Shown here: positions 45,606 through 54,800 of the stretch, piece by piece
How the letters are laid out: every line of letters begins with the position of its first letter
Numbering within the stretch: position 1 is the first letter of the stretch
Position numbers and translations under genes: made by a program
Assembly (NCBI GenBank): GCA_032160705.1
Contig: JAVHVE010000036.1
Location: forward strand, 10,130 to 74,129
Direction: 5' to 3'
DNA: 64,000 bases
Source: QHXM01 sp032160705
GTDB lineage: Bacteria; Acidobacteriota; Blastocatellia; Pyrinomonadales; Pyrinomonadaceae
The notes under the pieces: model-generated
Told to the model about the DNA's origin: nothing
What the model saw: the letters and a program-made list of their open reading frames with translations, nothing else
Databases searched by the model: none

Positions 45606-46079
45606 TCAGGCGGCACGCCGCGCCGTGTCTGTCGCTTCACGCTTCTGCGCAAGTCTGAGCGCGCGAGCTTCCGCTTCGGCCTCATGCCTGGCGCGCTCGC
45701 CCCAATCGAATGCGCCTTTCTTGACCACGTAGATGTAGCCGACCAGCAGCAGCACGACGAACATCATCATTTCGATATAAATAAGATTGCGATAGCCGTT
45801 GGCGGCAAACGATTTGAACACCACCGCCCAGGGAATCAGGAAGATGACTTCGATGTCGAAGAGGATGAAGATCATCGCGATCAGGTAGAACTTGACAGAG
45901 AAACGCTCGCGCGCTGATCCGACAGGGTCTTTGCCGCACTCGTAAGGCATCAGTTTCGTGCGGGTGGATTTGCGTTGGCCGACGAACTGCGAAAGCAGCA
46001 CGTTGCCGACAGCAAAGCCCCCCGCGACGACGAACATCAGCAGAATCGGCAAGTAATCTTTGAGATCAAATCCGCTCAT
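45606..46079 (-). CDS. nuoA: NADH-quinone oxidoreductase subunit A
   Basis: 157 residues, three helices. The conserved loop MPYECGKDPVGSARERFSVK with its cysteine is present, followed by FDIEVIFLIPWAVVF with the membrane acidic residues. The C-terminal 35 residues form a charged Arg/Ala/Glu helix (RARHEAEAEARALRLAQKRE) that lengthens the protein beyond the common 115-130. First gene of the operon. Confidence 0.96.
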   Translation of the reverse strand: MSGFDLKDYLPILLMFVVAGGFAVGNVLLSQFVGQRKSTRTKLMPYECGKDPVGSARERFSVKFYLIAMIFILFDIEVIFLIPWAVVFKSFAANGYRNLIYIEMMMFVVLLLVGYIYVVKKGAFDWGERARHEAEAEARALRLAQKREATDTARRAA

Positions 46080-46186
46080 CCGCTCGCTTCAAAAGCTGAC
46101 ACCTATCGCGCTTCATCGCCCCCAAGCCTTCTATTAAGGGCAGGACAAAGCGCCTCAGTGGAGATTGAGAATCATGGTACAAAGTC

Positions 46187-46215
46187 ATCGTAGTTCATGC
46201 GAGTGTGCGTGTCAA
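46187..46215 (-). promoter_or_regulatory. Sigma-70-type promoter for the nuo operon
   Basis: On the minus strand TTGACA (46215-46210) is followed after a 17-bp spacer by TACGAT (46192-46187). The -35 is perfect and the -10 has 4 of 6 matches. Transcription would begin near 46180, leaving a leader of about 100 nt before nuoA. Confidence 0.6.
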
Positions 46216-46356
46216 GCAGGCTTTTCGAAGGCTCCAAGTGCACTCCGGTGACGAGATTGACCGTCTGAAAAATCCTGTGCTACTGTTCAATTAGAGCCCC
46301 GCATCGAGCTTGATTTCCATGAGCTTTCGTCTACCAGTCAAGGGCAACAGAAAACG

Positions 46357-47214
46357 TTGATTACCGGCTTCAACACCGATGTCGAGCATGACGGCGTAAC
46401 TTATCACGTCCAGACTGAGGACAAGGGTGTGAAGTCGCCTTTAATCCTTTCGCTTGTCTATGTGGGCGGAACAATCCTCGCCAGCAAGCGCACGCCTTAT
46501 GATGATTTGCTGGTTGAGGGGTTTGATGAAAACAAGCTGGCCGAGCGGTTGCAGCGACAGCATAAGCTGATCTGCGCAGCCATTCACACAGGGCGCATCG
46601 AAGACCTCAAGCGTCAGACCGAGCGCGATGCAGGTGCGCGCGCGAAAGCGCTTGAGCCGGAGGAGCAACAGAGCGAAGCGCCGGAATCACCGGAATCAAA
46701 GGATGATGCGCCGGAGATTGTGACGGAAGACCCGGAGATTATCCGCACGGATAATCTTGCGGATTTTATGCCTCCGTCCGTTTTCATGTCTCCACCCGCC
46801 GTCGAAGAAGAGCCTGCCGCTCCGGCTATTGCTGAAGCGCCTCCCAATCCACAGATAGAGCATGTGGATTACAGCCGGGTGGTGGATTACAACGGCGCGG
46901 TCGTCCACGCGGATGATTTACAGCTCACCCTGCTGGATGAATTGCGGTTCGTTGCGGGCGAGTTTGTGAAGATAAAAGTCCGTGTCGGGAGCGGGATGGA
47001 CGGCCTTGAGGACGTTGCTGATGCGACCGTGACGCTGAAGGTTTTAGGAACCAGCTTCAGACCGTTGATCTTTTCCGGGAAGACCGGAATGGACGGGACG
47101 GCGACCTTCTACGCAATGCTGCCCTACTTTACCTCTGGCCGGGCGGCCATTCTCATCAACGCCACGCACAAAGGATACAGGGCTGAGCTACGCCGGGTCA
47201 TTCACCAGGCGTGA
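46357..47214 (+). CDS. Conserved-type hypothetical protein with C-terminal β-rich domain
   Basis: 285 residues from TTG 46357, the only start codon in the frame after the last upstream stop; AAGGGC lies 13 nt upstream. The N-terminal 80 residues contain GVTYHVQTEDKGVKSPLILS and VYVGGTILASKRTPYDDLL. The middle (85-160) is acidic and Pro-rich (PEEQQSEAPESPESKDD, EEEPAAPAIAEAPP) and disordered. The C-terminal part is β-rich and may be immunoglobulin-like (FVKIKVRVGSG, DATVTLKVLGTSFRPLIFSG). No signal peptide. Function unknown. It runs divergently from nuoA, and thiS follows after 21 bp. Confidence 0.65.
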   Translation: MITGFNTDVEHDGVTYHVQTEDKGVKSPLILSLVYVGGTILASKRTPYDDLLVEGFDENKLAERLQRQHKLICAAIHTGRIEDLKRQTERDAGARAKALEPEEQQSEAPESPESKDDAPEIVTEDPEIIRTDNLADFMPPSVFMSPPAVEEEPAAPAIAEAPPNPQIEHVDYSRVVDYNGAVVHADDLQLTLLDELRFVAGEFVKIKVRVGSGMDGLEDVADATVTLKVLGTSFRPLIFSGKTGMDGTATFYAMLPYFTSGRAAILINATHKGYRAELRRVIHQA

Positions 47215-47235
47215 AGATTAAGGGGGACGGAAAAG

Positions 47236-47460
47236 TTGTTTGTCGATGTCAACGGCGAATCGCGGGACGTGCCCGATTCAATCACGCTTGCCGAATTCGT
47301 CCAACTGTTGGCGCTCGCGCCCGAACGCCTTGCGATTGAGCTGAACCGCCAGGTAGTTCGACGAGCCGACTGGCCGCACACCGCTCTCAAAGGCGGCGAC
47401 CGCGTCGAGATAGTTCACTTCGTGGGTGGGGGAATAAAGGCCGTGACAGGTGACAAGTGA
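47236..47460 (+). CDS. thiS: ThiS sulfur carrier with an unusual C-terminal extension
   Basis: 74 residues, ubiquitin-like fold: FVDVNGESRDVPDSITLAEF, IELNRQVVRRADWPH and GGDRVEIVHFVGGG. The diglycine that is adenylated and turned into a thiocarboxylate for thiazole synthesis normally ends the chain. Here eight residues (IKAVTGDK) follow it. The last of these are encoded by the left arm of a palindrome (47440-47512), which also supplies the stop codon. Unless the tail is trimmed or a frame error is present, activation would be blocked. TTG start with GGGGGACGG upstream. Pair with thiG downstream. Confidence 0.85.
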   Translation: MFVDVNGESRDVPDSITLAEFVQLLALAPERLAIELNRQVVRRADWPHTALKGGDRVEIVHFVGGGIKAVTGDK

Positions 47461-47516
47461 CAAGAGAAACGCTTGTTTTACTTGTCACCTGTCACTTGTC
47501 ACCTGTCACGGCTTTT
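47440..47516 (+). terminator. Palindrome of GGTGACAA words followed by a T-run, between thiS and thiG
   Basis: Arms 47440-47459 and 47493-47512 are perfect complements (GCCGTGACAGGTGACAAGTG), with inner CAAG/CTTG pairs. TTTTTG follows, giving the form of an intrinsic terminator in the plus direction. It overlaps the last codons and stop of thiS and would reduce read-through into thiG. It belongs in form to the tandem-word palindromes. Confidence 0.65.
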
Positions 47517-47562
47517 TGTAGAGTCAGCACATCAATCAACAGAAAGTTCAGGGGCTTTGAAG

Positions 47563-48354
47563 ATGTCTACGGTAGTTCAATCGCGGCAGGAGAAATTGGT
47601 GATTGCGGGGCGCGAGTTCAGTTCCCGGTTGATTATCGGGACGGGGAAGTATCGCAGCTTCGAGGAGATGAAGGCGGCGCATCTGGCGTCGGGTGCGGAG
47701 ATGGTGACGGTCGCTGTGCGGCGCGTGCCGCTCGACCGCAGCACGGAATCTTTTCTAGACCATCTGGACCCGAAGCTTGCCATCCTGCCGAACACCGCCG
47801 GGTGCTACACGGCTGAAGAAGCCATCCGCACGGCGCGGCTCGCGCGCGAAGCTCTCTCGACCACCCTCATCAAGCTGGAAGTCATCGGCGATCAGACGAC
47901 GCTCTTTCCAGATAACGAGCAGACGCTGGAAGCTGCGCGCGTGCTGGTTCGTGAAGGCTTCACGGTGCTGCCTTACTTCACAGACGATCTGATTATGGCG
48001 AAGAAACTGTTGGACGCAGGTTGTGCCGTGGTGATGCCGCTGGCCGCGCCCATCGGCTCAGGACTCGGCGTGCAGAACCCCGCGAACCTGAGCATCATGC
48101 GCGAGCAGCTTCCCGATGCGACGATCATCGTTGATGCCGGAGTCGGGACAGCCAGCGACGCTGCGATTGCGATGGAGCTTGGCGCGGATGCCGTCTTGAT
48201 GAACACGGCGATTGCCGAAGCGCAGGATTCCGAGAAGATGGCGAGAGCCATGCGCCTCGCCATCGAAGCCGGACGATTAGCCTATCTGTCAGGCCGTATG
48301 CCCAAACGCCTCTACGCCAGCGCATCCAGCCCGCTCACAGGGGTTATTCGCTAA
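47563..48354 (+). CDS. thiG: Thiazole synthase
   Basis: 263 residues from ATG 47563 (AGGGGC upstream); the frame is open 30 codons further but those derive from the palindrome. ThiG condenses deoxyxylulose phosphate, dehydroglycine and the ThiS thiocarboxylate into the thiazole phosphate of thiamine. The TIM barrel is seen in SRLIIGTGKYRSFEEMK, the Schiff-base lysine in TLIKLEVIGD, LPYFTDDLIMAKKLLDAGC, PLAAPIGSGLGVQNP and IVDAGVGTASDAAIAMELGA. Neither thiF nor thiH/thiO is nearby. Confidence 0.95.
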   Translation: MSTVVQSRQEKLVIAGREFSSRLIIGTGKYRSFEEMKAAHLASGAEMVTVAVRRVPLDRSTESFLDHLDPKLAILPNTAGCYTAEEAIRTARLAREALSTTLIKLEVIGDQTTLFPDNEQTLEAARVLVREGFTVLPYFTDDLIMAKKLLDAGCAVVMPLAAPIGSGLGVQNPANLSIMREQLPDATIIVDAGVGTASDAAIAMELGADAVLMNTAIAEAQDSEKMARAMRLAIEAGRLAYLSGRMPKRLYASASSPLTGVIR

Positions 48355-48360
48355 AGTGAC

Positions 48361-48427
48361 GGAATCCTGATTCCGGCCTCTGGAATAGCATTCTCTGCCC
48401 TGGGAATAGAAATCCCACCCTCCAGGA
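48361..48427. repeat. 21-bp tandem repeat array, first part
   Basis: Three degenerate 21-bp units of type GGAATAGCATTCTCTGCCCTG follow the thiG stop. Each includes GGAAT and ATTC/ATCC half-sites facing each other. The same word TCTCTGCCCTG recurs in the second array at about 48590. Confidence 0.7.
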
Positions 48428-48428
48428 T

Positions 48429-48522
48429 AATCAAAACTGAGCAGGTCACACAGGATGTCCCTGATGTCCGGCTCATCGTCAACGACCAGCACACGTGCGC
48501 GCCCGCAGCTTGCTTCAAGCAT
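48429..48522 (-). pseudogene. Remnant of a response-regulator receiver domain
   Basis: From ATG 48522 the minus strand reads LEASCGRARVLVVDDEPDIR and then DILCDLLSFD, the first strand and helix of a CheY-like receiver with its acidic pair. The frame then runs into the 21-bp array and loses all similarity; the phosphorylated aspartate, the later strands and any output domain are missing. Repeat arrays touch both sides. It is best read as a decayed gene; a tiny real product seems unlikely. Confidence 0.7.
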
Positions 48523-48559
48523 ATCTTCTAATCCACAATCGCAATCTCAGCCCTGCGCA

Positions 48560-48790
48560 TCGCAATCCCATGCACGGGAACACGAATCTCTGCCCTGAGA
48601 GTACGATTCCGAGGCAAAGGATTGCGATACCAAGCCTCGGAATTGCGATTCCGACGCATGGGATTGCAATTCCGAAGGATGGAATCACGATTCCGAAGCA
48701 CGGAATTGCGATTCCGAGGCTTGGTATTGCGTTACCGAAGCTAAGTTATGCGTTACCGAGAGCGAAAATTACGATTTCTGGCAGTAAATC
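48560..48790. repeat. 21-bp tandem repeat array, second part
   Basis: About eleven degenerate units with consensus near GGAATTGCGATTCCGAAGCAT. Each unit holds a dyad GGAAT-N4-ATTCC; 21 bp equals two helical turns, so the dyads face the same side. Units near 48720-48780 are the most diverged. In one plus frame it reads as heptapeptides of type GIAIPKH (116 codons from 48495), but no ribosome site supports translation. It lies between the 3' ends of thiG and the giant gene. Confidence 0.8.
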
Positions 48791-48852
48791 GAGGGTTTTG
48801 CAGGCAGAGGGTGCTATCTTGCAAAAGGAAGGAATTAGGCTATAGCCCACCA

Positions 48853-51800
48853 TTAAGGGCAACTGGCCTTAGTGGTTGAAGAATTACGTGGCGCGACTGG
48901 TGTCCGTGCAAAGTCTGCCAAGTTATCGTTTGTATCCGTGCAGCCGCCGTTGAGCCTCTGGATGGACTGGGTATTGTTTGACGGCGCAAGTGCTCTAGCA
49001 GTTCCTTCAAAGCAACTCGCAGTCGTCCCATATCCTACGAAGTCAACAACAATGCTTTGGTTGGTCGGGCAGCCTGGGGTGGGATTTCCGACAGTCAGAG
49101 GAGGATTGTTGACGTTGCTGCTCGTCAGCGGAGTCATTCCAAAGACTATCGCCACTTTACCGGCAGAGGCCGTCATGTTAGTGGTTGGTGTAGTCTGAGC
49201 TTGATCGGGAGTTACTGGCAAGGGAACACCCACAGCCGCATTAGATGTTCCGGCGGTGATTAAATAGTATTGACGCGGCTGGAGAGTGACGTTTGGCAAA
49301 GACACTATCACCGTGAAATTTCCGACTGTTGCATCAGCATATTGAACGGAGAAGCCTGACAGGTTGATAGGCACAGTGCCGTGATTGAAGATTTCGATGA
49401 AGTCCGTGTTGTACGTTGCGCTGGCCGCTCCGCCGCCTGTGTAAAGCTGGCTGATGACCAGCAAAGGCAGAGAGGCTGTGATTGTGACGCTGCTTTGGTC
49501 GTCTTCCAGCGCGTTATTGTTATTCGGCGTCGAGTCCGGGTCTGTCGTGCCGGAAGCAGTTACCTCTGCCTTATTAGTAATAGAGCCTAGCGCCTTGACA
49601 GTCGCCGTAATCGTTAAAGTCGCGGAACTGCCAACATCTCCCACCGTCCAAACACCTGTACTGCTGTTATATGAGCCTTGACTGTGCGTTTCCGACACAA
49701 AGGTCAAGCTGCTAGATGGCAATAAGTCAGTTACCTGTACGCTCCTCGCCACGCTCGGCCCACCGTTGGTAAGTGTAACCGTGAAGGTCATATTCTGACC
49801 AACAACCGGCGTTGATGTGCTGGCTACCTTGGAGAGCGACAGGTCTGCCTGTGTGCCGACTGTTGTGTTTACCACCGCACTTGTATCGTTGCCGGTGCTT
49901 GATTGTGTAGACGTAGTTGTCGCCGTTGCACTGTTGGCAATGATAGTGCCACTAGCTGTGCTGGCGTCCACCTTAACAACGAGACTGAATGACACCGAAG
50001 TGTTGCCCGCCATTGTCGCAAGGGTGCAGGTTACTGTGCCACCGCTTCCTGCATTCGGAGTAGAACACGACATGGTCGTCCCTAAGGTCTGTGTTAACGA
50101 CACAAAAGTCGTGTTAGTGGGCAGCGTATCTGTTAATGACACGGTCTGCGCGCTTAATCCACCAGCGTTGCTCAACGTGATTGTGTATGTCAGGTTGTTG
50201 CCCGCCAACACCGTAGCTGCGGCGGACTTTCCTACCACCAAGTCGGCCAGAGTGTGAACCGTAGTATCGGTAGTCGAGCTATTGGGCGTGCTTGGGTCGA
50301 ACGTTGTGGCCGAAGCGACGGTCGCCGTATTGCTAATCGTCGAGCCATCGGCGGCTGAGTTGCTCACGATGGCCTCAATAGTGATGGTCTCCGATGCGCC
50401 GTTGGCTATTGAAGTGAACGTAATTGTGCGGTTGTTGCCCGTGCCGCCGCAAGTGCCGTTACCCGAAACCGAAGTGCAAGAGCTAAATGTCAGCGCGGGA
50501 GATGGTAGGTCGTCCGTAACGGTGACACTCTGCGCCGCGTCAGGCCCGTTATTAGTGACTACGATTGTGTAAGTCAGGGTGCCGCCGGGCAAGACCGGGT
50601 CGGGCGAATCCGACTTCGTGATCGTCAGATTAGCTTGTAGCGGTGTGACCGTGGCGCTGCTCGAATCGTTTGCGGTGTTCGGATCGGATTGATCTACCTG
50701 AGTCACCGTCGCCGTGTTCGTCTTAGCGCCTGCCGTCAGGACTTTTGCGGTAATCGTCAAGGTGGCTACATCAGTGCCCGTGGCGACATTTCCAATGTCC
50801 CAGATGCCGGTCGCGTCGTCGTATGTCGTCCCCCCACTCGGCGTTGAAGTGACATACTGCAACCCTGTCGGCAATTTGTCTGTGACCTGAACGTTGGTCG
50901 CCGCGTCCGGCCCGGCGTTGCTCAATTTAATGGTGAAGACTACGTTCTGATTAACATTCGGCGTCTCGTTATCAACCGTCTTGGCGAGCGACAGGTCTGA
51001 TGTTCCAAAGCCCGCCGCAATGAGTTTGCTCGCCTGGTCATCTTCAGTCCCATCGTGATTGTTGGGAGTCGAATCCTTGTCGAAGACGCCGGACTGTGTG
51101 ACCTCTGCCGTATTAGTAAAATTGCCGGTTGATTGAACGGTCGCCGTAATCGTCAGCGTCGCCGTTGTACTAGCCGCCAGCGTGCCGACATCCCAGACGC
51201 CCGAAGTCTCGTCGTATGTCGTCCCCGCAGTCGCCGTATAAGAGACAAATGCCAGCCCTGATGGCAATTGATCTGCGACCTGCACATTGGGAGCATCGTC
51301 TGGCCCGCCGTTGCTGAGCGCGATGGTGAAGACTATCGTGTCGTTAACGTTGGGCGTCGCATTATCTACATCTTTGGTCAAAGACAGGTCTGCGTTGAGC
51401 GCCCGCACCGCTGCGCTGTCCGAATTGTTTGCAGTGTTCGGGTCGAATTGGTCTGAGGTCTGTATCGAAGCCGTGTTCGTCACCTGAGTAATGGTTGAGG
51501 AGGTGGCCGTCGCTGTAATCGTCAGCGTGGCCGACCCGCTAACCGCCAGCGTGCCGATTGTCCAGACGCCTGTGTCTTTATCGTAAGAAGTACCCGATGA
51601 CGCCGTGTGCGACACATAGGTCAGCCCCGACGGCAACTGATCCAGGACTGTAACGCTCGTCGCCGGGAACGGCCCTGCGTTGCTGACCGTGATGGTGAAG
51701 GTGACGTTGTCGTCAACATTCGGCGTCGCGTTGCTGACCGTCTTAGTGATAGATAAGTCGGCAGGTGTGCGAACCGTTGTCGTCGCCGTAGCAGAGTTGT

Positions 51801-54800
51801 TGCCGGGAGTGTCGTCCCGCGTGGTGCTGTTGACGGTCGCGGTGTTGCTGATCGAAGAGTTGTTCAGAGTCGAGTCTGAATTAACCTTAACCGTAATCGT
51901 AAAGGTCGCAGTGCCGTTTGCCGCCAAACTCGCAGTCTTACTAAAAGTGATGGGTCCTGTGCTGCTGCCGTTTGCGGTCAAATCCGTGCGCGTCCAGCCG
52001 GAAGGCGCAGCGCCGACGGAGACGAGCGTCGTGTTGGCCGGAATCGCATCGCTGACCGCCACACTCTCAGCCGCAGTGGTCGAGCTATTGTTGGTGACTG
52101 TCAAAGTGTAGGTAATGTTTTCGCCCGCGCTCACAGGATCGGGCGAATCCGTCTTGGTGATCGAAAGGTCTGCTTCAATATCGTCGTTGGTAATCGTGCC
52201 CACGCCCTGAGCTTTAGAAATGGTGGCATGAGTCGCGCCGCTCAAGTCAACGAAGAAGGTCTCATCCGGCTCAACCACAGTGTCGCCGTTGATGGTGACG
52301 GAGATGATCTGCGTCAACGGGTCGCCCGGATTGAAGGTCAATGTCCCGCTCGTCGCCTGGTAATCCGTCCCCGCCGTTGCCGTCGCAGGGCTGGCCGAAG
52401 ATGTGGCGTAGTTGACCGTCACGGTCTGGCCGCTGGCCGGAGTGAGCGTGACGGTGAAGTCGAGGGTCTTCGTGCCGTTATCCCCTTCCGTCGTCGAGAC
52501 ATCATTAATCGAAAGCGAAGGCAGAGTAGTGTCGTTGTCCGTAATCGTGCCCACACCCTGATTGTCTGCGATGGTCGCGCCGGTTGCGCCCGACAGGGTG
52601 ACGGAGAAGTTCTCGGTCGCTTCGTTGAGCGCGTCGTCGTTGATAGCGACGTTGATGGTCTTCGTCAAATCTCCGGGCGCGAAGGTCAGCGTGCCGCTGT
52701 TGGAAGTGTAATCACCGGGAGCTATCGCCGTATTGTCAGCCGTCGCGTAGTTGACGGTGATGGTCTTTCCGCTCGTTGTATTAAGGCTCACGGTGAAGGT
52801 GGCCGTCCCGGCGCTTTCCGCTACCGTCGCGTCGTTAATAGAGAGAGCTGGCGCGGCGCAAGTATTCGCGGGCGAACTGCTATTGCGCGGATTGGGCGAC
52901 GAAGGAGGCGTTTCGAAGTCCGCCGCATTGTTGTTCGTATCTACGCAGCCGCCCGACTTTCTAAAGTCTGCTGTCGTGGCGCTCGGAGCAGGGGCGGGGC
53001 CGCTTCCTTCAAAGCAGGTTGCAGTAGTTCCGTATCCGACGAAGTCAGCCGAAGCGGCTAATTGCTGAGCGCAGGTGGCGTTGGCGGGAATCGGCGTCGC
53101 GTTGTTGAGTAGAGCGACTCTGCCCGCGCCAGCGGCCATGACGATAGTTCCTGTTGCCTGAGGTGTCGGCAATGGGGCAGACGAGGTCGCGCCAGCCGCT
53201 TCCTGCACCAGAAAATACTTGCCCGGTTGAATGAGACAAGAGCCAGTCGGGCAAAGAGGCGTCACCTGGAAAGCAGTCGTACCGGCGGCTGATTGATATT
53301 GTACAGACCACCCGGCGACATCAACCGTCGTCGTGCCGTGATTAAAAATCTCAATAAAGTCATTGGTAAATTGAGCGCCACCGTTGCCGCCGCCGCCGTA
53401 CACCTGACTGATGACCAGATTGGCCGAGCCGTCGTCGTTGGTGATCGTGCCCTGTCCCTGAAAGTCGGTAATCAGGGAGTTGGCGCTGGCGTTGCTCAAA
53501 TTGACGAAGAAAGTCTCGTTAGGCTCAACCAGTATGTCGCCGTTGATGGTGATGGTGACGGGCTTGCTCGTCTCGCCCGTGTTGAAGGTCAGCGTTCCGC
53601 TCGTGGATAGATAGTCACTTCCGGCGGTGGCCGTGCCGTTGGCCGTAGCATAATCCACCGTCACGGGCGTGGTCGGGTTCATGGATAGCGAGACAGTGAA
53701 ATCAACTGTCTTTTGGCTGCTGTCGCCTTCTGTGATAACTACATCGTCAATCGTGATCGCAGGAACGGGCGGAGCCGCATCGTCATTCGTAATCGTGCCC
53801 TGTCCCTCACCATCAAGGATCGTCGCGTTCGTCGGCGTAGTCAGCTTGACGACGAATGTCTCGTTCGACTCGAAAGTCGTGTCGCCGTTGACGGGGACAG
53901 TAACGGGTTGAGTGGTCTGACCGGGATTGAAAGTTACCGTGCCGCTCGTCGCTTGATAGTCGCTCCCGGCTGTCGCCGAGCCATCTGCGGTGGCGTAATT
54001 CACCGTCACGGTAAAGCCGCTCGCTTGCGAGAGGCTGACGTTGAAAGTGGCGTCCACCGCCGCGCCATCGCCTTCCGTGACCGACGTGTCATTAATAGAG
54101 ATCGTCGGCTGCGCATCATTGTCCGTAATCGTGCCGAGACCCTGAGGGTCTGCGATTGTTCCGCCGGATGCGTTCGACAGGTTGACGAAGAATGTCTCGT
54201 TTGGCTCGTCCGTCGTATCGTTGGTGATGGTGACGGGAATGGTCTTGCTGGTTTCACCGGGCGCAAAAGTGAGCGTGCCGCTTGTTGACTGGTAATCTGC
54301 GCCAGCCGTGGCCGTGCCGTTGGCCGTAGCGAAGTCAACGGTGACGGTAGAAGTCGGAGACGCAATGAGCGCGACGGTGAAGGTGGCGGTGGTTGATCCT
54401 TCCGTGACCGTCACATTATCAATCACGATGTCCGGCTTATTCCCGCCCGAACAATTGTTCAGCGGCGAACTTGTATTGCGCGGGTTGGGCGCGTAGGCAA
54501 AGAAATCACCTGTGTTGAAGTCCGTGTCCTTGCAGCCGCCGGACAATCTGAAGTCGGCGGAAGTAGCGGTCGTCGCAGGTGCAGCGCCGCCGCCTTCAAA
54601 GCAATTGGCGTTGCCATAGCCAACGAAATCAACGACGTTTGCGCTGGGGATCGGACACGTGGTCGTCCCAAGGTTGGTTGTACTGTTAACCAGCGCAACC
54701 TTTCCACCGCCAGCGCCTAGATCAATGTTGTCAGCGATGTCTTCCGCTATTTCTTCTGTTCCCCCCGTTGCGCTTGTTCCTGCCGCTTGTTGAACCAGAT

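Noticed and set aside
46080..46356. tRNA or TPP riboswitch in the nuoA-thiS region
   Set aside because: No cloverleaf with a TTCRANNC arm and no THI-box core (CTGAGA...) is seen; the gap shows only a promoter.
48560..48790. CRISPR array
   Set aside because: Units are contiguous 21-bp repeats without unique spacers, and no cas gene is near. The TTTTCAG blocks were rejected for the same reason.
48495..48845. Plus-strand frame of 116 codons reading as GIAIPKH heptapeptides
   Set aside because: It is produced by the 21-bp array; no ribosome site, no upstream promoter, and units degenerate without regard to codon position.
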